From NCBI RefSeq assembly GCF_016900655.1, contig NZ_JACJKH010000027.1, positions 1-39,963 on the forward strand: DNA of 39,963 nt, given 5' to 3'. The notes under the pieces are model-generated. The model did no database searches. It saw nothing but the letters and a program-made list of their open reading frames with translations, and had not been told where the DNA came from. A program made the position numbers and the translations under genes. This DNA comes from Drancourtella massiliensis. Its GTDB lineage: Bacteria; Bacillota; Clostridia; Lachnospirales; Lachnospiraceae. Positions within the stretch are counted from its first letter, which is position 1. Every line of letters starts with the position of its first letter. Positions 6,039 through 15,465 of the stretch are shown here, piece after piece.

Positions 6039-9000
6039 TCAGTTTTCTACCCAAGTGGTTAGTCGGTTTCCAGATCTTGTTGTCAAATATGCTCCTGATC
6101 TGGTTGTCAGGTACCGAGTCTCGTAAGTTATAAATCTGCCGATATAAGTAGATCCAAAACCTACATCACTCTTTTTTACTGTGATTCCGTAGCCGTATCC
6201 GATATACTTTTCACCGGTCTCTGACTTCGCCCACCAGGTAAACCATCGGCTGTTAAATGTGCTGGTGACATCTTTTCCTGCCTTATATACCTTGGCTGTC
6301 AGCGTCACTGTATTATTGCCGTTATCGTTATACTGGACATTAAAGAGCAAGTTTCCGTCCGTTACCCCGCTGATGTCCGTCTGCATACTGGAAATGTTCG
6401 CCCGGATCCCGTCCATCCCCGTCTCAATATTGGTGACGTCCGTCCGGATCGTCTGCATTCCTTCCCGGATATCATCGATATCCTCTGCAAGCCCGTCCGC
6501 ATCCGTCAGGATTATAATGCTCTGGCTGTCCAGTTCGTTTAGTCCTCCGGCCGAGTACAAGGTACATCGGATCGTCTTCACATTTCCGCTGGACGGCGTA
6601 TAATTCTTCCGGAGCTCATCGGATGCTGACATATATTTCTGCGTGTAGCTCGTTCCGTCCGTACTCTCCTCAATCTTGTATCGTCCGGAGTAATCGGTCA
6701 GCATGGTTCCGTCATTATACTGTGCATAAAACGTCACCTGCTTCGGTTGCAAAGCTCCATCCTGCTGTTTCCGGATCACAAGTGTACTGCAGCGCAGGCT
6801 GTAGGACACTCCGATCTTGCCATCCGGAGCCTTGCTGATGGAGAACCGCTTTTTGATGTGTGCTCCGCCCGTCCGTACTACCAGATACTTGCCATCCCGT
6901 GTGGTCAGCTTGTTGCCCTTGCGGTCGGCCAGGTACATGTCTCCGGTACCGTATAGCGCATCAATATCCACCCATCCATCGTCTGTAGTCATGCCTGTTA
7001 CCTGATAGGTCCTCGTCTGCGCATTCCAGGTTCCGGTCACTCCGGCTGACTTGGTGACCTCAAAGGTTGCCTGTCCAGATACATCCACATCGCCGGAATA
7101 CACGGTCATCTTAGTAGAGCAGTCGGAATAGTCGCCGCCTGATCCGTCTGTGTTTGTATGGACCACATGCGCATCATTACTCAAAACCGCACTGATCGCA
7201 TCCAGTGTGTCAATTCCATTGACCGCTTCCAGGGCTTTCTGTGCTGCATCCTGTGCTGCATCTGCAGCTGATCCGGCCATCGTGATCTCACTGGACATTT
7301 GAGAGTAAACCTGGCTCAAACTCTGGTTTTTTTCGTCGAACCAGATTCGGCTACTTTTTAAGACCGAAGTGCTCCCGTTCATTTCTTCAAAAAGGCTTTC
7401 GATGTCCAGCTTGCTTCCGGAGATTGCGGCGTCATCAGCTACCATGTCATTGACGATCAGGCCGTCCGCAATGGCTCCCGGATGGACTCCCTCGTCATCG
7501 ATCAGGATTCCTGTCCCCTCTGAATTGAATAGCGAAAAGGTAAAATCTCCATTTGCATCCAGTCCGGCCTGCATCCGGACCGTTCCGCTCTTGTCTTTCC
7601 ACTGCTGCGTGGCGCCGGAAATCTGAATTGCTCCATCATCAGACATGATTTTGAATTTATTTGTGCTGATCGTACCGGCCAGAAGATCATTGATCGTTAC
7701 ACTCTGCATGACTGCATTCCGGATCAGAGCACTGTCAATCACTGCATTAGCGGATGTCAGATGGATATTCTGCAGGTCTCCTACTCCGGCATTTCCTGCC
7801 AACAGGGACTTGATATTTGCGCTTTCCGCTTCCAACACTGATATGCTGGCATGCGCTGCATCCATATCCGTGATTTTTGCATACCGGATATCTGCTTCAT
7901 CTGCGTCCAGCTTTTTGATCATCGCCTGATCGATATTGGCAACGTTGGTATTAAGCGTACCGATATCCGCTTCTACCGCTGTCAGCTTGCCTGTTACCTG
8001 CAGGTACTGTGTAGTCAGATCTACAATCGTGGCACTCTGCACGATGGCATTTTCCAGATCCACCACCTGTCTGCTGTAGATCCCGTCAATAGCGTCACCG
8101 TCGATCTGGCCGTTATCATTAGTGATATTATCAACCGTCTCTGAGGTATCCTCATATTTCTGCGCCAACTCGTCAAAGGTCAGCACTTTGTTGGCCAGCG
8201 TGCAGGTATCTTTGCTCGGCTCTTCCGGATACCGCTTGATGCCGACAATCCGCTGTTTTTCTTTTGTTCCGGTGATGCCGTCCATCAGCGTCACGGTGTC
8301 TCCGATCTCATACGCAAGGATACTGTACGTTCCGGCAGATGCTCTGGACAGATCGATGATATCCGCACTATAGGAGCTGTACGGCTTGCTCATGTCGGCC
8401 AGTTTCGCTTCTGCATCCTCTTTCAGGGATTCCGGCAGTGTGTACCGCTCGTCTTTCCAGATTATCCTCTTTACCTTGTCACTGTACTGGTGGTTTTCCA
8501 CATAGGTCTTGCCATTATTCACACTTTCGATGGTTAGTCCATCTTTTCCATACGGCTCTAACTCCGTGTAAAAATCGTAGCTTGTGGACTGGACTTCCAG
8601 CTTTTTCAGATTCAACTGGCTGGTAAAATAGACTCCCTTGTCACTACCAATGGAATCATAGATATAGATCTGCTGATTTTTGGAGTCTACCTTGATTTCT
8701 GCCCTGTAGGTTTTAATCGCCTGTTTCAGGATCTCCAAAGCTGACACATTGGTCATGGAGATTGTCCGCTTTTTTGTGATGGTCGATTCTGCCACCGTCC
8801 AGCCGGTCCCCGAAAAAGCAAGCTGCAGCGCCGCCTGGATCGTCTGCTCTGTTGTCTTAAAACTGCGGAATGCTTTACCTTCCAGCCCTTCCATGTCCAG
8901 CTTTGCTGTGACCTTGGCCGTTCCGTCCGTGCTCTTCGTGATCTCCTTAACTACATACCGGTCATCTTTGGTCTCGATATATCCTTCCAGTGTCAGGACT

Positions 9001-9134
9001 CCCCGCACGTTGCGGAGCGGAGCAGAAAAAGAGAGCGTCTTGTCATCCAGATCAAGCACGCTCTCGATACAGTAGTCATGATATACCCGCAGTCCTTTCA
9101 AGGGGACTTTATTCTTATCTAATATTTTCAGCAA
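6039..9134 (-). CDS. Tail-associated endopeptidase / tail spike protein (Tal, prophage tail family)
   Basis: A 1031-residue minor structural protein. Residues 1-340 match the Tal/prophage endopeptidase tail architecture (YHDYCIESVLDLDDKTLSFS; EIGDTVTLMDGITGTKEKQR), which forms the tip of the siphophage tail below Dit. Residues 340-480 are coiled coil with domain-like repeats (IDGDAIDGIYSRQVVDLENA). The middle holds beta structure (TISTNKFKIMSDDGAIQISG), and a C-terminal Ig-like part follows from about 880. It ends with three YLTTRSG-type repeats. It starts at TTG, 7 bases after GGAGGGG. It probably punctures or digests the wall and anchors the variable fibre encoded immediately downstream. 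Confidence 0.9.
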   Translation of the reverse strand: MLKILDKNKVPLKGLRVYHDYCIESVLDLDDKTLSFSAPLRNVRGVLTLEGYIETKDDRYVVKEITKSTDGTAKVTAKLDMEGLEGKAFRSFKTTEQTIQAALQLAFSGTGWTVAESTITKKRTISMTNVSALEILKQAIKTYRAEIKVDSKNQQIYIYDSIGSDKGVYFTSQLNLKKLEVQSTSYDFYTELEPYGKDGLTIESVNNGKTYVENHQYSDKVKRIIWKDERYTLPESLKEDAEAKLADMSKPYSSYSADIIDLSRASAGTYSILAYEIGDTVTLMDGITGTKEKQRIVGIKRYPEEPSKDTCTLANKVLTFDELAQKYEDTSETVDNITNDNGQIDGDAIDGIYSRQVVDLENAIVQSATIVDLTTQYLQVTGKLTAVEADIGTLNTNVANIDQAMIKKLDADEADIRYAKITDMDAAHASISVLEAESANIKSLLAGNAGVGDLQNIHLTSANAVIDSALIRNAVMQSVTINDLLAGTISTNKFKIMSDDGAIQISGATQQWKDKSGTVRMQAGLDANGDFTFSLFNSEGTGILIDDEGVHPGAIADGLIVNDMVADDAAISGSKLDIESLFEEMNGSTSVLKSSRIWFDEKNQSLSQVYSQMSSEITMAGSAADAAQDAAQKALEAVNGIDTLDAISAVLSNDAHVVHTNTDGSGGDYSDCSTKMTVYSGDVDVSGQATFEVTKSAGVTGTWNAQTRTYQVTGMTTDDGWVDIDALYGTGDMYLADRKGNKLTTRDGKYLVVRTGGAHIKKRFSISKAPDGKIGVSYSLRCSTLVIRKQQDGALQPKQVTFYAQYNDGTMLTDYSGRYKIEESTDGTSYTQKYMSASDELRKNYTPSSGNVKTIRCTLYSAGGLNELDSQSIIILTDADGLAEDIDDIREGMQTIRTDVTNIETGMDGIRANISSMQTDISGVTDGNLLFNVQYNDNGNNTVTLTAKVYKAGKDVTSTFNSRWFTWWAKSETGEKYIGYGYGITVKKSDVGFGSTYIGRFITYETRYLTTRSGAYLTTRSGNRLTTWVEN

Positions 9135-9153
9135 TGCCGTCCCCTCCTTTCGG

Positions 9154-9546
9154 CTATTCTTCGATCATAAAATCTAAAATTTCCAATTCAAACGGCGTCA
9201 GTGCGTCAAACTTTTCGGAGTCGCATTTTTCTATGTCATTCATCGTGACGGTGTGGATCTGGATGTCTGTTTCGATTTCCCACAGCTCATCCATAGCTTC
9301 CTTATACGCTTTTTTGTCTTTCAGGAGGTACTCTTTTCCGTCTTCCGATGTCTTCAAGCCATTCTCGTCTTTCTCGCCGTAGCGATCCAGGATCTTCATT
9401 CTCTCTTCTTCATATGCCTTTGCCGCGTCATCCATTGTGGCCAGATTTTTATTAATTGCAAACCCGATCTTTACCGGGAGCTGTTTCTGCTTGATAGGCC
9501 GGATGTTGTTGTAGATTGCCAAGATCTGTTTATTTTTCATTTTCAT
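9154..9546 (-). CDS. Small phage tail-region protein, unknown
   Basis: A 130-residue charged, helical protein (LPVKIGFAINKNLATMDDAAKAYEEER; ALTPFELEILDFMIEE). It resembles DUF1617-like small phage proteins in its N-terminal KIGFAINKN pattern, but this is weak. The start ATG overlaps the stop of the preceding gene (TAATG), and it sits between Dit and Tal. No catalytic motif is visible. Confidence 0.75.
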   Translation of the reverse strand: MKMKNKQILAIYNNIRPIKQKQLPVKIGFAINKNLATMDDAAKAYEEERMKILDRYGEKDENGLKTSEDGKEYLLKDKKAYKEAMDELWEIETDIQIHTVTMNDIEKCDSEKFDALTPFELEILDFMIEE

Positions 9547-9824
9547 TACTGGATTCCCTCCATTTCCTGATTTTTTTCGGATTCTTCCGGTGTCTCTTCC
9601 GCTGCCGTCTGCTGATCTTCCAACTCAAACAGCATCTCGTCAAACGCCGCCATGTCCTCTCTGCACTCTGCTTTGTTTGCCTCGTACAGATCCAGATCCT
9701 GGATTGTCTTGTTACTATTGCTCCGGCCGGACTCCGGGATCTGAGCGGTCATGTAAACTGCTACCTGATCTCCAATCATGGACTGATAACTCAATGCAAT
9801 ATTTTTTGTTCCTTTTAATGCCAT
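9546..9824 (-). CDS. Small phage tail-region protein, unknown
   Basis: A 92-residue protein starting behind AAGGAGGATGCG. The N-terminus (MALKGTKNIALSYQSMIGDQVAVYMTA) looks beta-rich; the C-terminus is strongly acidic (ELEDQQTAAEETPEESEKNQ). It is coupled to the next gene by TAATG. It may be an assembly factor for the Dit-Tal tip; no family is recognised. Confidence 0.75.
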   Translation of the reverse strand: MALKGTKNIALSYQSMIGDQVAVYMTAQIPESGRSNSNKTIQDLDLYEANKAECREDMAAFDEMLFELEDQQTAAEETPEESEKNQEMEGIQ

Positions 9825-9836
9825 AACGCATCCTCC

Positions 9837-10586
9837 TTATATGTATCTTGGTTTATATTTGATTGTTACATCACACGGTACACTGCTGCTTGTAAACGTG
9901 AGAGCGTTCTCTCCCGGCAACAAAGTCGGGAATTCCCACATCTCCGTATCTGCATACTTATTCGCTCCATTCTCCGTGACCGTGCAAGCTTCCCCATCGA
10001 TGATCACTTTTTTCCCGGCAGACAGGTTTTTGATCGCAATGTCTTCCTCTTCTCCGGTTATCGGATTCCTTGCCGCTCCTTTGATGGTATATCTTGTGAT
10101 TGCTCCGGACGGAACCAGCTCGATGATACATGGCGTTTCATAATCCCCGAAAACGTCCAGGACTCTGGATGACGCATCCTCCAATGTTGTACTGATGGGA
10201 TCCGCATACTTAAGCGGATCCGCCGTCATGCTGATCACAAATGATGTGACCACGTTATTTTCCTTTGTTGTAGATACTGCTGCCACCCCGTAATAATAAT
10301 AGCCCGGCTGGGAATCCAGCTCTAACTTTACCTCTTGTCCTGCCACATCTGCAGATATCAGCGAGATGCACTCCAGCCAGTCCTCGTAATCTCCCATCCG
10401 ATCAAATGTTAGTGTAATCGGTCTCTGTTTGAAGACGCCCTTATTGCCAGTATTGACATAAATATTTCTTCCGGAAAGTTGTTCCCTCTCGGAAAGCGTC
10501 TCCGGGATACCGATCTCAATAGACAGCAGTTTCAGGCCGTAGTCCGTTTCTGTATGCTTCCCATTCAATTTCGCTCCGGTTCCCAT
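9837..10586 (-). CDS. Distal tail protein (Dit)
   Basis: A 249-residue Dit (Sipho_tail family). It forms the hexameric hub linking the tail tube to Tal. The N-terminal half (residues 1-130) has the belt-domain pattern IEIGIPETLSER...GVFKQRPITLTFD, and the C-terminal half has the galectin-like domain (LLPGENALTFTSSSVPCDVTIKYKPRYI). The typical gene order tape measure-Dit-Tal supports the call. Its start overlaps the tape measure stop. Confidence 0.88.
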   Translation of the reverse strand: MGTGAKLNGKHTETDYGLKLLSIEIGIPETLSEREQLSGRNIYVNTGNKGVFKQRPITLTFDRMGDYEDWLECISLISADVAGQEVKLELDSQPGYYYYGVAAVSTTKENNVVTSFVISMTADPLKYADPISTTLEDASSRVLDVFGDYETPCIIELVPSGAITRYTIKGAARNPITGEEEDIAIKNLSAGKKVIIDGEACTVTENGANKYADTEMWEFPTLLPGENALTFTSSSVPCDVTIKYKPRYI

Positions 10587-12616
10587 TATCTCCGCCTCCT
10601 TGTGTTCAGATATTCATTTCGACTGACTACTGGCGTAAGCAATCTACCGACAGGTTCCTTATCCATTGTTACCTCAGTGCCGTCTAAAACCTCCGACAAA
10701 ACAGCTCCCATCTTGTCATAATCAATCGGATCTGGACCAGAAGGGCCATCCTTTCCAGTTCTTGTGTTAAACACAGACTGCCCTGTTGTAGATGGTGCTT
10801 TTTGTGTAATGACAGATGCTGATTTCTGCATCTTATTCATAGAATCAGATAGGCTGTTCTTCATGTCATCAGTCGGAACATTGTCTTCAAATCCTTCCCC
10901 CATACCGAGAGCCATATATTTTCCGACCTGATCACGGAACACTCTTGATGGAGAGTGAATTCCAAGAAAACTTTTAGCAGCATTTAAAGCTTTTTTCGCT
11001 GCGCTTTTTGCAGCTCTTACAATAGATCCTGCAAAATTACGGATTCCGCTTGCTATACCATTAACGATATTGCGGCCTATAGAGGACCAATCGATATTAA
11101 ATGGATTCTTTATCTTGGTAATTAAACTTTTTACCGTAGATCCGATACTACCGAATAAGCTTTTGATTCCGCTTCCAAGACCCTTAATGATATTGGCGCC
11201 CGTACTGAACAAATTCAGATGGGTAATTACATTTAAAATTGCCTTTACGATTTCTCCAGCATTCGCAATGATCGTTGGAATGGACTGAATGATTCCCATT
11301 CCAAGTGTCACAATAACCCCGACTCCGGCCGCCAGAATTTTCGGTAATAAGGAATCGATTTCTGAGCAAAACTGGTTAATGATCTGCGGCACTTTTTCAA
11401 TCAGCTGTGGAAGTGCGTTTGCCACTCCCATCGCCAAAGAAATCAGCATATTAATTCCGGCGTCTACAATTTGCGGCAGATTGCTGATAATCCCCTGCGC
11501 AAAATTCAGTAGTACCTCTGCTGCTTTCGGAATCATCTGTGGCGCATTTGCTGAAATAGCATTCGCCAGACTCAAAATAATATTAAGCGCCAGCTCTCCC
11601 AATGACGGAAGCAAGGAAACAATTCCCTGTGCCAGAGCCATCAGGATCTGACCGCCAGCCGAAATCAGCTGCGGCAGATTTACATTCAAATTCGTGATAA
11701 GAGCCTGAATGATCTGCAGAGCTGTTGTGATCACATTTGGCAGCCCCTGCGCAATACCAGTCAGCAGATTTACAAGAATCTGACTTCCTGCCTGGATCAG
11801 TCCCTCAACTCCCTGCGTCTGGAATGCATTGGACATCTGATTTATGGCGTCAATCGCAGCAGGGAGCAGCGTATTTACCATGCTGTCTGAAATCGGCTGT
11901 ACTACTTCTCCAATCAGCTGCTGGGCATTATCTTTCAGAGTGGAAATCATGCCATCAAATGTCTGAGACTGCTTTTCCATGGATTGGTAATACTTTCCAC
12001 CTTCAGAAGTAGCACGCTGCATAGAAGCTGTAATCTCATCGACAGAAATCGTTCCCTTGCTGATTCTGTCATACAGAGATGCCATCGATTCGCCTGTGGT
12101 TTCGCTGATCTCCTGCAACGGGTTAAATCCTGCTTCGATCATCTGCTTGATATCTTCCAGCTGTACCTTTCCAGCAGAAGACATCTGCCCATATGCCGTC
12201 GCAATTCGCGACATCTTATCGGCGGATCCCTGAGAGATATCCCCCAGCATCATCATCTTATCCATAGCTTCGTCCGCTGTGAAGCCATAGTTCATCAACA
12301 GCTGAGTGGTATCTGCCAGATCAGGGAGCTCAAATGGTGTTTCCGCTCCGACTTTTTTCAACCGATCAATGACTTCCGCAGCCTTTTCCGCTGATCCGGT
12401 CATGACCTCAAAAGATGTCTGGTACGTCTCAATGGAAGCATTGTATTTCATCCCTGCAACTGCACCCGCTCCCAGTGCCGCTGTCACGCTTCCGATCGCT
12501 CCGGCTAAGACAGACATTCCGCCTTTTGCCAGACCTCCAAGCTTCCGTATTCCGCTGTTAAATCCTTTTTCCGATATTTCAGTGTCAAATTTTAATGAGC
12601 CATCATAGCCCGCCAT
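10586..12616 (-). CDS. Tail tape measure protein
   Basis: A 676-residue protein that sets tail length; at about 1.5 Angstrom per residue it would give a tail near 100 nm. N-terminal TP901-type tape measure domain (ASIETYQTSFEVMTGSAEKA; IEAGFNPLQEISETTGESM), a central hydrophobic repeat region (residues about 260-460; LPQLISAGGQILMALAQGI and variants repeat about eight times) and a charged C-terminus. The ATG at 12616 lies 8 bases after AGGAAG; an upstream GTG at 12625 would overlap that site. The hydrophobic repeats probably serve membrane penetration. Confidence 0.93.
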   Translation of the reverse strand: MAGYDGSLKFDTEISEKGFNSGIRKLGGLAKGGMSVLAGAIGSVTAALGAGAVAGMKYNASIETYQTSFEVMTGSAEKAAEVIDRLKKVGAETPFELPDLADTTQLLMNYGFTADEAMDKMMMLGDISQGSADKMSRIATAYGQMSSAGKVQLEDIKQMIEAGFNPLQEISETTGESMASLYDRISKGTISVDEITASMQRATSEGGKYYQSMEKQSQTFDGMISTLKDNAQQLIGEVVQPISDSMVNTLLPAAIDAINQMSNAFQTQGVEGLIQAGSQILVNLLTGIAQGLPNVITTALQIIQALITNLNVNLPQLISAGGQILMALAQGIVSLLPSLGELALNIILSLANAISANAPQMIPKAAEVLLNFAQGIISNLPQIVDAGINMLISLAMGVANALPQLIEKVPQIINQFCSEIDSLLPKILAAGVGVIVTLGMGIIQSIPTIIANAGEIVKAILNVITHLNLFSTGANIIKGLGSGIKSLFGSIGSTVKSLITKIKNPFNIDWSSIGRNIVNGIASGIRNFAGSIVRAAKSAAKKALNAAKSFLGIHSPSRVFRDQVGKYMALGMGEGFEDNVPTDDMKNSLSDSMNKMQKSASVITQKAPSTTGQSVFNTRTGKDGPSGPDPIDYDKMGAVLSEVLDGTEVTMDKEPVGRLLTPVVSRNEYLNTRRRR

Positions 12617-12670
12617 ACTATCCACTTCCTTTCGTAGATAGCGCAGGCTCTTCGGCTCACTTTAAAGCGC

Positions 12671-12823
12671 TTATATTCTGATTTCTACCTCCTTTTTACA
12701 GGTACGGCATTTGATATAAACTCCTGCTGCCTTTGCAGTATTGTCATACACAGCAATTTTTGTATGGCAATACGGACAGTAATACCATTTCCGCACCAGT
12801 GGTGGCTTTTTCAATCGTTTCAT
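12671..12823 (-). CDS. Com-like zinc-ribbon protein (50 aa)
   Basis: A short gene behind AAGGTGGTGAAGTC. The product is 50 residues with CPYC at 16-19 and CRTC at 39-42, a zinc ribbon of the Com family, in a basic context (MKRLKKPPLVRKWYYCPYC). Mu Com activates translation of mom; here it lies between the tail chaperones and the tape measure gene, so an RNA-binding role in late translation is only an inference. The four-cysteine spacing and good ribosome binding site make a real gene likely. Confidence 0.72.
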   Translation of the reverse strand: MKRLKKPPLVRKWYYCPYCHTKIAVYDNTAKAAGVYIKCRTCKKEVEIRI

Positions 12824-12835
12824 GACTTCACCACC

Positions 12836-13417
12836 TTATGCAAAAGCATTTCCAATCTCATAATCGGTTAATTCTTCAGCCGGCAACTGAATAGAGCGTT
12901 GAATTTTCGATATTCTTTTTCTTTCCTCTTTATCCTTAATATCAGATAAGTTGATTCCTCGGTACATGATCCGCTGCTTGATCTCTGTATCCTCTGACAG
13001 ACCGTCAAACAGCATCCGGAATTTCCACCAGTGCAGATAGTTCACTGTCTCAAGATCGATACCATAATCCCTTAAAAAGCCGGAAAGAATATAGGGATAA
13101 TCAATCTCGTAGGAAAACAGATTTTTCTTTCCTGTCTCTTCCAGCTCTTCTCCTTCTTCACCATCCGGATCTTGTTCACTTTCTTTCTCTTTCATGTTCA
13201 TGGTTACGAAATCGGTTAAAGCATGAATGGCTTCCGAATCAATAGAAATATCTTTTAAGAAGTATTCTTTCAAGATCATGATTTTCTGAATATCGTTGAG
13301 TTCCTTGCATTTCAACATATCCAAAAGACGGATGTATTCTCTGAAATCCGTTATGATTGGATAGAACTCTCCATGAACCTCAAGGACTTTCGGATATTCT
13401 TCATAAAACAGGTTCAT
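12836..13417 (-). CDS. Tail assembly chaperone (bacteriophage Gp15 family)
   Basis: A 193-residue protein of the Gp15 family, recognised by its N-terminus (YEEYPKVLEVHGEFYPIITDFREYI) and the segment WWKFRMLFDGLSEDT. It corresponds to the second of two adjacent tail chaperone genes that load the tape measure protein. The first ATG (13417) is preferred to the in-frame TTG at 13420. No slippery frameshift site links it to the preceding gene: the upstream stop and this start are separated by only a few bases, so it looks coupled by reinitiation. Confidence 0.82.
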   Translation of the reverse strand: MNLFYEEYPKVLEVHGEFYPIITDFREYIRLLDMLKCKELNDIQKIMILKEYFLKDISIDSEAIHALTDFVTMNMKEKESEQDPDGEEGEELEETGKKNLFSYEIDYPYILSGFLRDYGIDLETVNYLHWWKFRMLFDGLSEDTEIKQRIMYRGINLSDIKDKEERKRISKIQRSIQLPAEELTDYEIGNAFA

Positions 13418-13421
13418 CAAA

Positions 13422-13793
13422 TCACTTCTTTCCGGATGCTCTGCGCTGAGCTCTGTTCGGCTTAAACTTATTCATCATTGCATTTTTGCGCTTGTTGGCA
13501 TCTAGTACGCCTTTCTGGCATTCAGAGATAAAGTCCATATAGCACTCTTCGCAGAGTCGAACATTTCTCTTGCCGCCGAAGAGCCTGTCTCCCGTACCTG
13601 GATCGAAGATATCATCAAAAAGCCGATAAAACATGTCGCAATATTCCTTCACAATCTCAGACTGTGTGCCGATCTTCTTAAGCTCTTCTTCTTTAATTTC
13701 CATTGCTTCAAATGCTTTCTCGTATTTCTGCAGAAAATCATAATCTTCCATATCGATTTCCAGCTCTACATCATTCCATTTCCAAAGGCTCAT
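13422..13793 (-). CDS. Tail assembly chaperone, upstream partner
   Basis: A 123-residue helical protein (MSLWKWNDVELEIDMEDYDF; basic C-terminus KPNRAQRRASGKK). It sits directly after the major tail protein and before Gp15, the position of gpG-type tail chaperones. There is no visible catalytic motif. Confidence 0.75.
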   Translation of the reverse strand: MSLWKWNDVELEIDMEDYDFLQKYEKAFEAMEIKEEELKKIGTQSEIVKEYCDMFYRLFDDIFDPGTGDRLFGGKRNVRLCEECYMDFISECQKGVLDANKRKNAMMNKFKPNRAQRRASGKK

Positions 13794-13812
13794 AGGCTCA
13801 TCACTCCTTCAA

Positions 13813-14331
13813 TCATTCTTCCGGAATAGCTCCGGCGGTATATGTTGCTGTCTTCCATTTATCCTCGGATGTTGCATATCCTTCTTCAATCTCAGACACA
13901 GATTTGAACGTACCGGAATAGATCATTGCGTCTGTTCCATCTCCGTCTGTATCCGGAATTACCGCATAAGTACGTTTTGTCGCCTTGCAACGATTCTGTT
14001 CATCAGCAGTAAAAAGTTCTACTCTGACAATATTAACATGAGCATCATCTCCCAGAAGCTCTTTATCGTGGATCTCAGACAGTCTGTCATGAACAGGCGT
14101 ATTGGTATGCCTATCGTAGGAAAATTCAATAGACGGCGCATATCCTACCACATCGGACCGTTCTGCATCTTCATCCACATACTGTCTGGAATACTCTTTT
14201 GGATTCTTGCTGTTTGTCATAGTAGTAAATCCCGTCATTCGTTCCAGTTTCGGAGTGCTTCCGGTTTTATCCGTATCCATGAAAGCTACTACCTGAGAAC
14301 GTCTTACAATTTTCGGTTTTGTATCTGCCAT
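13813..14331 (-). CDS. Major tail (tube) protein
   Basis: A 172-residue protein that polymerises into the tail tube. Recognisable features are the N-terminal arm (KIVRRSQVVAFMD), the DRHTNTPVHDRLSEIHDKELLGDDA segment split by turns, and a C-terminal beta domain (YSGTFKSVSEIEEGYATSEDKWKTAT). Small size and order (after tail terminator, before chaperones) fit the family from gut-Firmicute phages. Confidence 0.88.
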   Translation of the reverse strand: MADTKPKIVRRSQVVAFMDTDKTGSTPKLERMTGFTTMTNSKNPKEYSRQYVDEDAERSDVVGYAPSIEFSYDRHTNTPVHDRLSEIHDKELLGDDAHVNIVRVELFTADEQNRCKATKRTYAVIPDTDGDGTDAMIYSGTFKSVSEIEEGYATSEDKWKTATYTAGAIPEE

Positions 14332-14337
14332 TTCGCT

Positions 14338-14757
14338 CTATACCTCCTGTACATAAATCAAGCGGCACTCTATACGATATTTGGCATTGATCTCGTTCAC
14401 ATCGTATAGATAGCCGCTGTTTAAAGTTTCCATCAAAACAGGGAGCTTCCCATCCTCTAAATCCGGGAAATTCCCCATAAAGCTTTGTTCTTCCAGCCAT
14501 TCATCAAAATCCTGGAAAAAACCGCTGTTTTCAATATTGATCCGGGCATCCTGGTCATATTCCTCCTGGCTGGTGAAAGCAAATTGAAACTGTTTCTTAG
14601 CACCGCCATCAATGTAACGCTGCACAATCGGATCACAGGGCAGCGGATCGATAGAATATCCCATTTCCTCCCCGATATAGTCCACATTTACGCGACCGTC
14701 CTGGAGAAATGGACAAGTCAGGATAAACTTCCGGATACTGTCAATGAGATTTGACAT
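14338..14757 (-). CDS. Tail terminator-like neck protein
   Basis: A 139-residue protein with a motif pattern (RKFILTCPFLQDGRVNVDY, SIDPLPCDPIVQRYIDGG, ARINIENSGFFQDFDEW) seen in siphophage tail-terminator genes of Firmicutes. Relatives in databases sometimes bear the misleading name chloramphenicol resistance protein; nothing here suggests a resistance enzyme. It starts behind AGGAGCTGCGAAAT and overlaps the preceding gene by 17 bases. Confidence 0.75.
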   Translation of the reverse strand: MSNLIDSIRKFILTCPFLQDGRVNVDYIGEEMGYSIDPLPCDPIVQRYIDGGAKKQFQFAFTSQEEYDQDARINIENSGFFQDFDEWLEEQSFMGNFPDLEDGKLPVLMETLNSGYLYDVNEINAKYRIECRLIYVQEV

Positions 14758-15130
14758 ATTTCGCAGCTCCTTTCAGAATAGAGTCCTTATGCCGGTTCTT
14801 CATTCTTTCGAACCAGTAAGACTTCTCTTTATGCTCGTAATACTGCCGGCGGGCATATGGCGCGATCTGGTTGATCTCTCCACTGCCTATCGTAGTTCCA
14901 AGAGTAGCTGACTTGATTAGCGCACCGGTTTTTCGCGGCGTCTCCGGATTCATCCGGCGGATACATTCAGAGTCCACAAACGCCTGGGCATTTTCAAAGC
15001 CTGCCTCCATGCTCGGCTCAAATCCCGGATTCCATTCCAGCTGAGCGGTTACCTTGCCACCCTTGGAGCTCTGCGTATAAATCGTCCCTTTTTTCGTCTT
15101 AATCTCGAACTTTTTCTTTCCTTTTGGCAT
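14741..15130 (-). CDS. Minor capsid / neck protein (tail completion type)
   Basis: A 129-residue basic protein (MPKGKKKFEIKTKKGTIY) with the SxECIRRMNPETPRKTGALIKS segment common in head-tail joining proteins of the Minor_capsid_2/HK97 gp10 type. Its start overlaps the preceding stop (TAATG). Confidence 0.75.
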   Translation of the reverse strand: MPKGKKKFEIKTKKGTIYTQSSKGGKVTAQLEWNPGFEPSMEAGFENAQAFVDSECIRRMNPETPRKTGALIKSATLGTTIGSGEINQIAPYARRQYYEHKEKSYWFERMKNRHKDSILKGAAKYVKSH

Positions 15131-15465
15131 TACGCTCCAACCGCCTTAATATGAGGGTTATCGCCGAACGTATTGTAATTGACTGAGGTGATCCTGGTCT
15201 TCTCAAAGCCGTCAAGATCCTTCACAGTCTCCATCTTCACATCGCATTTTCCTTTCACGATATAATCATCCTTTTTCAAGGCAATACTCGTATCTGGAAT
15301 CCGGATCGTGTAGACGTCTGCCTGCTTCAAGCCTTCGGTTGTAATCGAAGCTTTTTCGTTCTTATACCACCAGGCTTCCGGGACATAGACCCGGTTCCAG
15401 GTATCAAGCCTGGATTCCGGATCATATTGCCTGTTATAGATCGTAATATCAGTGTTTGTAAGCAT
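15130..15465 (-). CDS. Head closure protein (head-tail connector)
   Basis: A 111-residue beta-rich protein (NTDITIYNRQYDPESRLDTWNR; VYTIRIPDTSIALKKDDYIVKG), the profile of a head-closure protein. The ATG at 15465 lies just after GAGGTG and overlaps the end of the previous gene by 17 bases; an ATG at 15486 in frame is a less likely start. Confidence 0.72.
   Translation of the reverse strand: MLTNTDITIYNRQYDPESRLDTWNRVYVPEAWWYKNEKASITTEGLKQADVYTIRIPDTSIALKKDDYIVKGKCDVKMETVKDLDGFEKTRITSVNYNTFGDNPHIKAVGA

Noticed and set aside
13422-13793. Programmed -1 frameshift joining the tail chaperones
   Set aside because: The upstream gene stops only a few bases before the start of the Gp15 gene and no slippery heptamer was found at the junction.
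14338-14757. Chloramphenicol resistance gene
   Set aside because: Homologues carry that name in databases by mistake; there is no acetyltransferase or exporter feature, and the location is that of a neck/tail protein.
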